NCBI GenBank assembly: GCA_964291365.2
Contig: OZ219989.1
Span: forward strand, 992,001-1,056,000
DNA from: JBDWFY01 sp964291365
GTDB taxonomy: Bacteria > Pseudomonadota > Alphaproteobacteria > Rhizobiales > Stappiaceae
DNA length: 64,000 nt
Direction: 5' to 3'
In this document: positions 52,982 to 61,481 of the stretch, one piece after another
Numbering within the stretch: position 1 is the first letter of the stretch
How the letters are laid out: each line of letters starts with the position of its first letter
Program-made: the position numbers and the translations under genes
Notes under the pieces: generated by a model
What the model was told of the DNA's origin: nothing
The model's database searches: none
What the model saw: the letters and a program-made list of their open reading frames with translations, nothing else

Positions 52982-53783
52982 GTCACAAAACTCGTTAGAT
53001 TGTTCAAAAGATTTAGCTCTTATAAGGTCAGCTGCAGTGCGTGGAGGTGAGGTTTCGTTAGAGTACTTCAATATGAAACCTGAAGTCAGTTACAAGGAGA
53101 ATAATTCTCCGGTATCTGAGGCAGATTTGGCAGTAAATCGAGAATTAAATGATCTTCTTCGCACCGCAAGACCCGACTATGGTTGGTTATCAGAAGAAAC
53201 CGAGGATTCCAAAGATCGGATGTCTTGTGAGTCATTATTTGTTCTTGATCCAATAGATGGTACCAAAGAGTTTTTAAAAGGAACTGATATTTGGACGATT
53301 TGTATTGCAATTGTTGTAAACAATCGACCAAAATATGCCGCAATCTATAACCCAGTGCGAAAAGAATTGTTTTCAGCTGAAGCTGGGAAAGGGGCATGGT
53401 TGGGAGATAAAAATCTTGACCTCGGACCAATACCAAATCAAACAGAACGACGGATTTCAGCACCAAAAAAAGTACGAAAGCATAATTATTGGCAAACGAA
53501 GGGGTTTACAACCACACTTTATATTGGGTCATTAGCATATCGATTAGCACTAATCGGAGCTGGTCTAATAGATGCGTTAGTAATTCGTCAAGCGGCTCAT
53601 GATTGGGATATCGCGGCCGCAGACCTAATTATTGAAGAAGCCGGTGGGTTGCTAACCGATATTGATGGAAAATCTATTCAATATAATCAAGCTGTGATCA
53701 AGCATCCCCCACTCGTCGCCGCGCATAAAATGCTACATCAAGAGATTCTATCTGGAGCTAGGTTGATCTTTGATGAGTACTAA
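52968..53783 (+). CDS. cysQ: 3'(2'),5'-bisphosphate nucleotidase (CysQ)
   Basis: 271-aa inositol-monophosphatase-fold enzyme that recycles PAP from sulfate assimilation. Metal sites: LSEETEDS near 77, VLDPIDGTKEFLKGTD near 93, and AHDWDIAAADLIIEEAGG near 208. It starts by TTG 52968 (or GTG 52971) with AGGAGG at 52954-52959, inside the end of pmbA, so translation is coupled. This gene order (pmbA-cysQ-...-waaA-lpxK) is a conserved alphaproteobacterial block. The DUF4170 gene that often follows was not found. Confidence 0.9.
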   Translation: MVDDKSQNSLDCSKDLALIRSAAVRGGEVSLEYFNMKPEVSYKENNSPVSEADLAVNRELNDLLRTARPDYGWLSEETEDSKDRMSCESLFVLDPIDGTKEFLKGTDIWTICIAIVVNNRPKYAAIYNPVRKELFSAEAGKGAWLGDKNLDLGPIPNQTERRISAPKKVRKHNYWQTKGFTTTLYIGSLAYRLALIGAGLIDALVIRQAAHDWDIAAADLIIEEAGGLLTDIDGKSIQYNQAVIKHPPLVAAHKMLHQEILSGARLIFDEY

Positions 53784-54001
53784 GGTTGCCAAATCTTAGT
53801 TGTAGACATTATTCTTGGTAATGAACAGGAAACATGAGTTGATTTTGAGAATGTTATTATTCAACACAATGCACAATTAGAAAAAGTTTAGATATTTGGT
53901 TATTTGGACTTAAAACTTTTGAGAGTCATTTTGAAATGAACTCAAAGATGTGATATTTCTTTTGAACTACTTAAAAATTCATCTGAGCAAAGAAAAAAAA
54001 G

Positions 54002-54697
54002 ATGCTTAAAAAATTTGGACGAACTCCCATTGTTCTCAAATGTGTTGGGAATATCTTGGCAAGTTATTTGTTGTTAGTAAGTAAAACTTCAACTTTAAAG
54101 TCCGACACACCTGGTTATGTCGAGCAATTAAGGGAGTTTGATCCGTTTATAGTGGCCATGTGGCATGGTCAAACTTATATGATGCCGTTTTGTCGACCAG
54201 CTGACTGGGATGTGCGAGCTATTGTCTCAAAATCACCAGATGGTGAAATGAAAGCCATTGCATTATCAAGACTTGGACTTGGAATAATTCGAGCTTCTGG
54301 GGCTCAAAAGAAAGAGCAAATTCTGAAACGAGGTGGTATGCGTGGTATAAAGGAATCCTTACGCGCACTTAAAGAAGGTGGATCTATTGCATTAACTGCT
54401 GATGTACCTAAAGGACCAGCACGTAAATCGGGATTGGGAATTATTCAACTTGCTCGTCTTTCAAACCGACCGATTGTACCTTTTGCGGCCGCTACTAGTC
54501 GGTATATAAATTTGAACACATGGGATAAGCTGACTATAAATCTACCGTTTAGCAGAATTGGATTGTCAATAGGTGAGCCAATTTGGGTACCAAGAGATGC
54601 TGATGAAAATCAAGTCAATCAGTTTAGTTTAGACTTGACTGAATCACTTAATGAAACAACCAAACGAGCTTATGATGTTGCAAAGGGTAGGGTATAA
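54002..54697 (+). CDS. DUF374 lysophospholipid-acyltransferase-like protein
   Basis: 231-aa protein of the DUF374/LPLAT type. Catalytic-type motif in FIVAMWHGQTYMMPF near 50 (HG in place of the usual Hx4D start), SPDGEMKAIALSRLG near 78, and ALTADVPKGPARKSGLGIIQ near 135. It starts immediately upstream of waaA and ends 2 bases before it. In alphaproteobacteria this family accompanies lipid A genes and probably transfers an acyl group to a lipid A precursor; the precise reaction is not determined by sequence. Confidence 0.85.
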   Translation: MLKKFGRTPIVLKCVGNILASYLLLVSKTSTLKSDTPGYVEQLREFDPFIVAMWHGQTYMMPFCRPADWDVRAIVSKSPDGEMKAIALSRLGLGIIRASGAQKKEQILKRGGMRGIKESLRALKEGGSIALTADVPKGPARKSGLGIIQLARLSNRPIVPFAAATSRYINLNTWDKLTINLPFSRIGLSIGEPIWVPRDADENQVNQFSLDLTESLNETTKRAYDVAKGRV

Positions 54698-54699
54698 CG

Positions 54700-55995
54700 T
54701 TGGTTGGTTCAGCAATTTATGCACTTTATATTGGTCTCGGCTATGTAGCTACCCCAGTATTAAATTGGTTATATGGGAGACGGGTTGCTCAAGGAAAAGA
54801 AATTGTCGATCGCAAGGGTGAACGTTTCGGAAAACCTGGACGGTCGCGACCGGAAGGTAAATTAATTTGGTTTCATGCCGCAAGTGTTGGTGAAACAAAT
54901 TCGGTATTGCCACTAATTAAATCTTATACGGAGCAGGGACATTCGGTATTGTTTACTTCAGGTACCGTGACTTCGGCAAAAATCGCACAAGAAAATTTAC
55001 CGAAAGGGGCAATTCACCAGTTTATGCCATATGATGTGAAGCCTATAATTAAGCGATTTTTGGAATTTTGGAAACCAAGTGCGGCAGTTTTTGTTGAATC
55101 TGAAATTTGGCCAGCCAGTTTACATGAACTAGAAAAAAGGAAGATTCCAACATTTCTGGTTAATGGACGAATGTCTGAGTCATCACTTCAAAGTTGGCAA
55201 AGAGTTCGTGGCATGAGTAAAAAACTGTTCGGTAAAATAGGTTTGTGTTTTGCACAATCTGAATTAGATGCGGAACGGTTTGAGGATTTGGGGGTGTTAA
55301 GAGTTGAATCAATTGGTAATTTGAAATTTGATATTGAACCACTTGATTACAATAAAAATTCATTTGATGAAATTGTCACTCAGTTGACTGATCGACCAAG
55401 ATGGCTTGCCGTTAGTACTCATCCAGGTGAAGAAGAAGTAATTCTGACAGCTCATAAAATGATGAAAGATAAGTATCCAAGATTGTTGACAATGGTAATG
55501 CCGCGACACCCTAAACGAGGGCAAGATTTAGTGAACTTGTTTGAAGCCAGCAAATTAAATGTAAATCAGAGATCTAATCAACAACCAATTGAAAATACTG
55601 ATGAAATTTATATTGTTGATACGTTAGGTGAAGTAGGTTTGTTTTGTCGATTGAGTGATATCGTTTTGTTAGGTGGATCATTTTTGAATTTAGGGGGACA
55701 TAATCCGATTGAGCCAGCACAACTTAAATGCGCGATTTTAACGGGTCCTCATACGGACAACAACAAAAAAATCTTCCAAGCGTATTTTGAAGCTAATGCA
55801 GCTTTGAAAGTAAATAATGCCGAAGAACTTGTAAATACAGCTCAAGAGTTGTTGAATGCACCAGAAAGAGTTGCTGAACTGGCAGATCGAGCAACAAAAA
55901 TTGTGGAATCTGGGCGGGGTGCTTTGATACGTACCAAAACTAAGTTAGATTCTGAATTGAAACGGTTAGGAAGTGAAGACTTAGGAGGAGGTTGA
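54700..55995 (+). CDS. waaA: 3-deoxy-D-manno-octulosonic-acid transferase
   Basis: Adds Kdo to lipid A precursor. 431 aa, GT30 family: FHAASVGETNSVLPLIKSY near 52, GTVTSAKIAQ near 86, FVESEIWPASLHEL near 128 and the C-terminal nucleotide-binding GGSFLNLGGHNPIEPAQLK near 325. An N-terminal membrane anchor precedes it. TTG start at 54700, 2 bases after the acyltransferase gene; its stop is 5 bases before lpxK. Inner membrane, cytoplasmic face. Confidence 0.94.
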   Translation: MVGSAIYALYIGLGYVATPVLNWLYGRRVAQGKEIVDRKGERFGKPGRSRPEGKLIWFHAASVGETNSVLPLIKSYTEQGHSVLFTSGTVTSAKIAQENLPKGAIHQFMPYDVKPIIKRFLEFWKPSAAVFVESEIWPASLHELEKRKIPTFLVNGRMSESSLQSWQRVRGMSKKLFGKIGLCFAQSELDAERFEDLGVLRVESIGNLKFDIEPLDYNKNSFDEIVTQLTDRPRWLAVSTHPGEEEVILTAHKMMKDKYPRLLTMVMPRHPKRGQDLVNLFEASKLNVNQRSNQQPIENTDEIYIVDTLGEVGLFCRLSDIVLLGGSFLNLGGHNPIEPAQLKCAILTGPHTDNNKKIFQAYFEANAALKVNNAEELVNTAQELLNAPERVAELADRATKIVESGRGALIRTKTKLDSELKRLGSEDLGGG

Positions 55996-56000
55996 AGTTT

Positions 56001-57017
56001 ATGAATGCTCCGAGATTTTGGTGGGGAAAATCCTATGGTATAATTGGGATGTTGGCACGATTGATTGCATTTGGGTATGCTTTGGTTGCCAAGAAACGAA
56101 TGCAACAAGAACCAAAATATGAAGCAAAGATTCCTGTTGTTTGTGTGGGAAATTTTGTTGTAGGAGGTGCGGGAAAAACACCATTTTGCATTGCTTTGTT
56201 CAAATTGCTCAAAGAGAAGGGTTTTACACCAGTGTTTTTAACTCGTGGTTACGGTGGTCAGCAAAGGGAACCTATTCAAGTTGAAATCCAACACCATGAT
56301 GCAAATCAAGTTGGAGATGAAGCATTGTTACTTGCGAAAGTAGGTTCAACGGTCGTTGCAGAGGATCGTGGTAAAGGAGCAGAGTTGGCTACCCAAATCG
56401 GAGGAGACATTATAATAATGGATGATGGGTTTCAAAATCCAAACTTAAAAAAAGATGTCGCAATCGTGTTGATAGATTCGAAATTTGGTATTGGAAATAG
56501 CCGATGTCTCCCAGCAGGACCATTACGTGCACCACTTGATGTGCAAATCCAAAAAACCGATATCTTAGTAGTCATTGGTGATGGCGAAAGAGCCGATGAG
56601 GTAATACAAAATTGTTCTCAACATGGAATTACAACATTACATGCAGAAATAAAGCCGATAAACATTGGACAATTGAAAGATGTCGCGATATTAGCATTTG
56701 CTGGAATTGGACATCCTCAAAAATTCTTTGATACATTAAAAGAGAAAAGTTTAAATGTTATTCATGAGATTGGATTCCCAGATCATCACGTTTTCAAGAG
56801 TGGTGAAATAAGGGATATGTTGAATATTGCAGAACAAGAATCATTGACGTTGGTTACCACAGCAAAAGATTACGCGCGACTATTAGGAATTGATAATGAA
56901 CATGCGGTCAAATTGCGGGAGCAAACAAAAGTGCTTGAAGTGGAAATGGAATTAGTGGATTCTCAAACGTTTGTTTCAAAGTTAGTGGACTTGTTGGGTA
57001 CAAAAATCACTAAATAG
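56001..57017 (+). CDS. lpxK: Tetraacyldisaccharide 4'-kinase
   Basis: Phosphorylates the lipid A disaccharide at 4'. 338 aa. Walker A GNFVVGGAGKTPFC near 53, LTRGYGGQQ near 84, VGDEALLLAK near 105 and IIMDDGFQNPNLKKD near 140, the DDGFQ signature of LpxK. Starts at ATG 56001 behind AGGAGGAGG; a TTG 9 bases upstream overlaps that site. It follows waaA directly. Confidence 0.95.
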   Translation: MNAPRFWWGKSYGIIGMLARLIAFGYALVAKKRMQQEPKYEAKIPVVCVGNFVVGGAGKTPFCIALFKLLKEKGFTPVFLTRGYGGQQREPIQVEIQHHDANQVGDEALLLAKVGSTVVAEDRGKGAELATQIGGDIIIMDDGFQNPNLKKDVAIVLIDSKFGIGNSRCLPAGPLRAPLDVQIQKTDILVVIGDGERADEVIQNCSQHGITTLHAEIKPINIGQLKDVAILAFAGIGHPQKFFDTLKEKSLNVIHEIGFPDHHVFKSGEIRDMLNIAEQESLTLVTTAKDYARLLGIDNEHAVKLREQTKVLEVEMELVDSQTFVSKLVDLLGTKITK

Positions 57018-57043
57018 ATTCCGAATTCCCATCAAAAATTCAG

Positions 57044-57271
57044 TTATTTTTCTTTTAGTTGCCTGCGTTCCATATACCGTGTATATGACGCAGCTGCGTC
57101 AATATAAGGTTCTTGAAATTCTGCACTCCAATAGGTCAGTTCGCTCAATGGAATCTCTTTCCCGGTCACGGCACAAATGACGAAATCACCTTTCATCAAG
57201 ACATGAAACTCTGCTGATTCGTATTTGACTTTGGCCGCGCGTCGTGCTGGTTTTGGAAATAAATTATGCAT
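57044..57271 (-). CDS. DUF2093 protein
   Basis: 75-aa protein of the alphaproteobacterial DUF2093 family: AKVKYESAEFHVLMKGDFVI, CAVTGKEIPLSELTYWS and FQEPYIDAAASYTRYMERR. Usually found next to lpxK, as here, but on the opposite strand, facing it. Function unknown; the single CxxT near the centre has no obvious metal partner. Confidence 0.85.
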   Translation of the reverse strand: MHNLFPKPARRAAKVKYESAEFHVLMKGDFVICAVTGKEIPLSELTYWSAEFQEPYIDAAASYTRYMERRQLKEK

Positions 57272-57479
57272 GATATTTTAGATTGTACTGTGATTAAATA
57301 TTTTGCGGTTGTTTATCATAAATTTTATCGCTTTGCAATAATTTAATATAACTGATGGTATAATTTAAGAATTGGATAGAAAATTTGTTCTTGAAAAGAT
57401 ATCTAAATTGAATGACAGCTTGACAAATTTAATTAGATTCATTACTTTAATTTAGCAATATCATAGCAAGGTGTTTACA

Positions 57480-57743
57480 GTGCAAATTTCAGTAACGGTC
57501 ACTCCAGAAGAATCTCAATATCTAGAATCTTCACTTCAATCCCAAGAAAATTCTGCTGGCGAAATTCTTGTTGATAAGTTGCGAGCTGAATATGAAGATG
57601 AACAACGAGCGATCAAGGAACTAGATGACTTTCTGTTACCTACTATAATCGCAATGAAAAATGGTGCTGTTTCAGATAAAACGGGAGAAGAAATTGTTAA
57701 AGAGGCTATTGAAGAAGCAAAAGGTAGAGTACGTAAAGATTGA
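57480..57743 (+). CDS. Small antitoxin-like protein, array member 1
   Basis: 87-aa protein with a GTG start chosen by alignment to its neighbours (VQISVTVTPEE). The N-terminal strand-helix looks RHH-like; the C-terminal part EYEDEQRAIKELDDFLLPTI, then KNGAVSDKTGEEIVKEAIEE, resembles the toxin-binding end of ParD/RelB-type antitoxins. The block EYEDEQRAIKELDDFL is identical to that of member 4 (58769). No toxin gene is adjacent. Downstream sequence 57742-57853 is repeated after member 2. Confidence 0.62.
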   Translation: MQISVTVTPEESQYLESSLQSQENSAGEILVDKLRAEYEDEQRAIKELDDFLLPTIIAMKNGAVSDKTGEEIVKEAIEEAKGRVRKD

Positions 57744-57853
57744 TTCAAAAAGAGGGTAGAAGTAATTGGATTTTTGATGAAATTAGTACCTATTCAACAG
57801 AGAAATTGGGGGGAGGTGAAATAAATACTTGATCTGAGTTTGAAAAAGAAATT
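57742..57853 (+). repeat. Downstream repeat of array member 1
   Basis: About 112 bases, GATTCAAAAAGAGGG to GAAAAAGAAATT, repeated at 58186-58298 (GATTCAAAAAGAGGT start). Both contain a GATGAAATTAGTACC core. The pair indicates that gene plus downstream segment were duplicated as a unit. Confidence 0.75.
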
Positions 57854-57927
57854 ATAATGTAATATAGCATGACAAGAATATCTTGTTAAAGTGTCAAATT
57901 TTTAAATGTCTTCTGTAGGCGCACACA

Positions 57928-58203
57928 ATGTCAGTTTCAGTAGGAGTCACCTCAGTGGAATCGCAATCTGTAGAATCTTTATCACGGTCTCGCGAAAAAT
58001 TAGCTTTGGAAACAAAATCTGATAAGTTGCGAGATGCGCAGGAAGAAGTACAAAGAGCAAAAAAGGCTCTTGCTGACTTTTTAGAACCTGCTATAACCGC
58101 AGCGAAAAATGGAAAGTTATCAAAAAAAACTCCAGATGAAATTTTTAAAGAAGCAATTGAAGAGGTAAAAGGTAGAGTAGGTAAAGATTCAAAAAGAGGT
58201 TAG
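57928..58203 (+). CDS. Small antitoxin-like protein, array member 2
   Basis: 91-aa paralogue of member 1. N-terminal MSVSVGVTSVESQSVESLSR, middle KKALADFLEPAITAAKNGKL and C-terminal TPDEIFKEAIEEVKGRVGKD. The middle and end match member 1 closely; the N-terminus has diverged. Ribosome-binding site weak. Followed by the shared downstream repeat. Function inferred only from resemblance to antitoxins. Confidence 0.58.
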   Translation: MSVSVGVTSVESQSVESLSRSREKLALETKSDKLRDAQEEVQRAKKALADFLEPAITAAKNGKLSKKTPDEIFKEAIEEVKGRVGKDSKRG

Positions 58204-58298
58204 AAGTTACTGCTAATCTCGATGAAATTAGTACCTGTTCAATAGAGAAATTAGAGGAAGGTGAAGTAAATATTTATTCTGAGCTTGAAAAAGAAATT
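58186..58298 (+). repeat. Downstream repeat of array member 2
   Basis: Second copy of 57742-57853, in the same orientation and the same position relative to its gene. Here the frame DEISTCSIEKLEEGEVNIYS is open, whereas the first copy has a stop, suggesting decay of a former coding tail. Confidence 0.75.
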
Positions 58299-58372
58299 AA
58301 TTTGAAATATAACTTGACAAATTTATTTTACTACATTATGTAATACTATAAAACCAATGACGGGAGTTTACT

Positions 58373-58534
58373 ATGATATTAACATGTGATGTAGAACCAG
58401 AGGTATATGAATTTCTGGAGCGTCGTGCTATTGCGCAAGGAAAGTCGATGAACGATGTCATTCGAGATATATTGTTCAAGGATGATAAAGAAGAAGAAGA
58501 GGAAGAAGAGAATTGGCTTGAATGGGATGATTGA
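58373..58534 (+). CDS. Small RHH-like protein, array member 3
   Basis: 53-aa protein, short enough to be missed by routine gene finding. ILTCDVEPEVYEFLERRAIA then KSMNDVIRDILFKDD form a ribbon-helix-helix pattern, followed by an acidic tail (a run of seven Glu) and ENWLEWDD. CGGGAG precedes the ATG. It lacks the LDDFL-type toxin-binding end of its neighbours. It ends in a hairpin terminator that includes its stop codon. Confidence 0.62.
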   Translation: MILTCDVEPEVYEFLERRAIAQGKSMNDVIRDILFKDDKEEEEEEENWLEWDD

Positions 58535-58543
58535 AATCATCCC
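58524..58543 (+). terminator. Putative terminator after array member 3
   Basis: GGGATGATTGAAATCATCCC forms an 8-bp stem with a 4-base loop, overlapping the TGA stop of the upstream gene, followed by TGCCTTTTAAAATCTTTT, a moderate T-rich tail. Confidence 0.6.
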
Positions 58544-58768
58544 TGCCTTTTAAAATCTTTTGGAATTTGAAGCTCAACCGTTTGAAATGTTACAAGTAAA
58601 AACTGTTCGGATTAATGATGATTGAGAATGTTAATCTAGTGGTACGGATTCTTGATCAGAATGCTAATTGGATTTAAGGGTGGTTGAATTAGAATTACCT
58701 GATTTGAAATTCCAAATTGGTCTCTGTGAATAACTTGAAAGTTATTAAACTAACGAAGGGAGGTTTCT

Positions 58769-59017
58769 ATGCAAGTATCAGTTGAGGTTGCCGCAGAAGA
58801 AGTTCAATATGTGCAAAATTCTTCACTTTCCCAAGAAAAGTTAGCTTGTGATATTCTTGCAGAAAAGTTGCGGGCTGAATATGAAGATGAACAACGAGCG
58901 ATAAAAGAGTTGGATGACTTTTTGAAACCTGCTGTAATTGCGGCAAAAAATGGAGTTGTAGTAAATCAAACTTTTGATGAGATTGTAGAAGAAGCACGTA
59001 AAGAAGTCGCTAAGTAA
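58769..59017 (+). CDS. Small antitoxin-like protein, array member 4
   Basis: 82-aa paralogue with the best translation signal of the array (AAGGGAGG before ATG). MQVSVEVAAEEVQYVQNSSL leads to EYEDEQRAIKELDDFLKPAV and KNGVVVNQTFDEIVEEARKE. Near-identity to member 1 in the middle, also at DNA level, points to a recent duplication or gene conversion. No toxin nearby. Confidence 0.63.
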   Translation: MQVSVEVAAEEVQYVQNSSLSQEKLACDILAEKLRAEYEDEQRAIKELDDFLKPAVIAAKNGVVVNQTFDEIVEEARKEVAK

Positions 59018-59053
59018 AGCGAGTAATCATATATCTACCAAAAAGAGTTTATA

Positions 59054-59305
59054 GTGCAGTTATCAATTGATATTGAACCAGACTTGTATCGGAAAGTATA
59101 ATCTTTAGCTTCTTTACGAGGGGAACCTATAGAGGATTTTGTTCTTCAACAAATGCAGTCTGTTTGGGATCAAGAACAACGAGCAATAAGGGATTTATTG
59201 GATTTTCTGGAAAATGTGTCAAAAAAGACATTCAAGGAGATTGTAAAGGAGGTGCTCGAAAGAGATGGGAAAAATGAAAGTAATGACATAATAAATGTCC
59301 ACTAA
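59054..59305 (+). pseudogene. Decayed antitoxin-like gene, array member 5
   Basis: Frame of 84 codons starting VQLSIDIEPDLYRKV with GTG, interrupted by TAA at 59099-59101, then continuing LASLRGEPIEDFVLQQMQSV and DQEQRAIRDLLDFLENVSKK with KTFKEIVKEVLERDG to a normal stop. The DQEQRAIRDLLDFL block matches the other members. A nonsense mutation has inactivated it, unless translation restarts after the stop. Confidence 0.72.
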
Positions 59306-59390
59306 CATACTGTAATTTTTAGTTGTAATTTCTCGTTACATCAAAATTCCAAATTCTATTCTGGCAGAACTAAAAATTAAAACTGTTTTA

Positions 59391-59783
59391 TCATTTTGAA
59401 TTGGATTCATTCTCTACTGGTCCATTACTCTGTTTCCAACCTGTGAAACCCGTTTCAATATGAGAAACACTTTTTAATCCCATTTCTTGTGCAGTTCGTG
59501 CCGATAATGCAGATCGCCAACCAGATGCACAGTAAAAGACGAATTGTTTATCCGACTGAAATTGTTCTTTTGCATAAGGACTTTCAGGATCAATCCAAAA
59601 CTCTAACATACCACGAGGACAATGAAACGAATTTGGTATCGAGCCTTCTCGTTGTAGTTCGCGAATGTCACGAAGGTCAACGAATAAAACAGATGGATCC
59701 GAATGCAAATTAATAGCTTCCTCGGCAGTTATTGTATTTACAATTGAATTGGCTTCGGTTATCATATCCTTAACATGTTTCAT
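59391..59783 (-). CDS. Rhodanese-like domain protein
   Basis: 130-aa single-domain rhodanese. Begins with an extended helix, then EEAINLHSDPSVLFVDLRDI, REGSIPNSFHCPRG, the active-site loop FVFYCASGWRSALSA (catalytic Cys) and SHIETGFTGWKQSNGPVE. Cytoplasmic, no signal. AGGAG is before the ATG. Sulfurtransfer or thiol metabolism is plausible; partner unknown. Confidence 0.88.
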   Translation of the reverse strand: MKHVKDMITEANSIVNTITAEEAINLHSDPSVLFVDLRDIRELQREGSIPNSFHCPRGMLEFWIDPESPYAKEQFQSDKQFVFYCASGWRSALSARTAQEMGLKSVSHIETGFTGWKQSNGPVENESNSK

Positions 59784-60081
59784 TTTATTAACTCCTAACT
59801 AATATTTATGTGAAGTGAATGTAAATAGCTTCTAAACATAATAATCTAGCTATCAAACATTTTCAAGTTAAATTTAATGTAATTGGAAAAAATCTCTTTT
59901 GGTTTGAAATTAAGTGTACCTTCCAATCACTCTCAATTGCGATTTTGAATGAGTTCAGATTTTGATTCCGAAATTATTTGGACAAATTTTCGGTGAAAGA
60001 ATAGATAGAAATGAACAAATTAAGAAGTATGTAAATTTTAGTAGAATAGTGCCGAAATGGTACTATTCATTTCATAAAAAA
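59784..60081. other. AT-rich intergenic stretch
   Basis: About 300 bases between the rhodanese start and the 3' end of the next minus-strand gene. AT-rich, no gene. The pair AATAGTGCCGAAATGGTACTATTCATTTC at 60043-60071 contains an imperfect hairpin (AATAGTGCC ... GGTACTATT) that may end transcription of the gene to its right. Confidence 0.5.
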
Positions 60082-61440
60082 TTAAGGTGACATACTAAAA
60101 TCATTGGAAGTGTCTTTAGATTCTTTAGTAAGATTTGGTGTTGGTTCTAATTTATCATTTGTTTCAAATGAGAAAATCTCTTCTTTTGCATTTTTGAGTT
60201 TTTCAAACATGATTTCGGACCGTTCATTCGCACGATCTTCAAAGATTTCTTTTATTTCTGGAGGGAGTGTAGGAGTAATAACTTCTGAGAGCGGTGAAAT
60301 TGGACCAGTCGGGTCCGTTCGATAGGAAGTTTTGACGTTCCATTGAAACTCATCATCTTTACCACTTCGAGTTAATACTTGTATTGAGGGAGCATATCCT
60401 GCTCCCATTGATACTTCATTATTATCATTTACCACTAGATCTCCAAGCTCACTGATTAACGGTGAATCATATTGGATTGAATCGTCACGGATGTGTTCCC
60501 CAGATTGATTTTCTGGCAAATTATGAAATCCAGTGTTGAACCGCTGGTAAGGAATTAATTCAAAATGTATTGCGTCTGTTACGGATTGTTCGATCTCTTC
60601 CATCCAATCAGAGTTGCTTAAATTGTAGATAAAATTTTCTACTGACTCAACGGGATCTTTTCGAGATTTTTGAGTAGGGTCCCACCCAAGCTCAAGACGA
60701 CGAGCAAATGATTGGACGCTCAATCGATTATGTTCTAATCCAATATCTGTACATCGGATTATAACTCCTGGTACACCACACCCACTAGAGTTTCTATTAA
60801 AACTTGATTGTTCATTTGCATTCAAATCAGAAGAAGGTGAATTCGATTGGTCAAGCATTTCAATTGCACAAGATTTAAATTGATCCATTCCTTGAAATTT
60901 CAAAGCTTTGGTTTGATCAAGTGAAATGCGATGTTGATAGAAGTCACGTTGACCATTAGCTCGCACAAAATATCGTTGTTGCTCAACGCACATTAAATTT
61001 GGAATACCTTCGGAGTTAGAAACTTGACAGGCTTCCAAACCGGACGATAAATCACGAGCACCTACTGCTAACCAACCTCCAGAAATTGATTGTGTGGTTT
61101 TATCAAAGTATGCTCGTTCGAGAATTACTATTCCACCAGTAGGTACTGGTAACCAATTATCTTGTTGTTGGGTGAGTTTAGCTATGCTTGGAGAGAAATA
61201 TTCGGATTTATTAGGTTCTGGTTCACGAATACGAAATTGAATTTCAGTTTGAGGATTCCCATTATGATCAAATTCTGCTGTTATACCGCAAGCATTGTGG
61301 AGAAGAAATCCAGTTGCAAAATCGTTTTCAAAATTTGGTTGGGTAGGGTCATTAAGGTGAATCTGAGAGAGTTGGATTGCGATATTTTCAGTTTTGGGAA
61401 TAAAATTAGGCTTTGGTCGTAATAGTTTCTTTGAAGGCAT
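60082..61440 (-). CDS. Unknown protein beside DotA/TraY-like gene
   Basis: 452-aa protein I do not recognise. No signal peptide. The N-terminal third is rich in beta-type sequence (GFLLHNACGITAEFDHNG, VPTGGIVILERAYFDKTT); residues 170-235 include a Ser/Asn-rich stretch; the C-terminus is Glu/Lys-rich and probably disordered. Several cysteines are scattered. It is on the same strand as, and downstream of, the DotA/TraY-like gene and is preceded by an inverted-repeat operator candidate, so it may belong to the same transfer locus. AAGGAA precedes the ATG. Confidence 0.5.
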   Translation of the reverse strand: MPSKKLLRPKPNFIPKTENIAIQLSQIHLNDPTQPNFENDFATGFLLHNACGITAEFDHNGNPQTEIQFRIREPEPNKSEYFSPSIAKLTQQQDNWLPVPTGGIVILERAYFDKTTQSISGGWLAVGARDLSSGLEACQVSNSEGIPNLMCVEQQRYFVRANGQRDFYQHRISLDQTKALKFQGMDQFKSCAIEMLDQSNSPSSDLNANEQSSFNRNSSGCGVPGVIIRCTDIGLEHNRLSVQSFARRLELGWDPTQKSRKDPVESVENFIYNLSNSDWMEEIEQSVTDAIHFELIPYQRFNTGFHNLPENQSGEHIRDDSIQYDSPLISELGDLVVNDNNEVSMGAGYAPSIQVLTRSGKDDEFQWNVKTSYRTDPTGPISPLSEVITPTLPPEIKEIFEDRANERSEIMFEKLKNAKEEIFSFETNDKLEPTPNLTKESKDTSNDFSMSP

Positions 61441-61457
61441 CCATAGTTCCTTTTGCG

Positions 61458-61481
61458 ACTGATTTACTAAAGTAAATCAGT
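61458..61481. promoter_or_regulatory. 24-bp near-perfect palindrome (operator candidate)
   Basis: ACTGATTTACT (61458-61468), AA, AGTAAATCAGT (61471-61481): 11-bp arms with no mismatch, 17 bases before the start codon of the 452-aa gene. Its place fits a repressor site or a 5' UTR hairpin. I do not recognise the binding protein. Confidence 0.6.
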
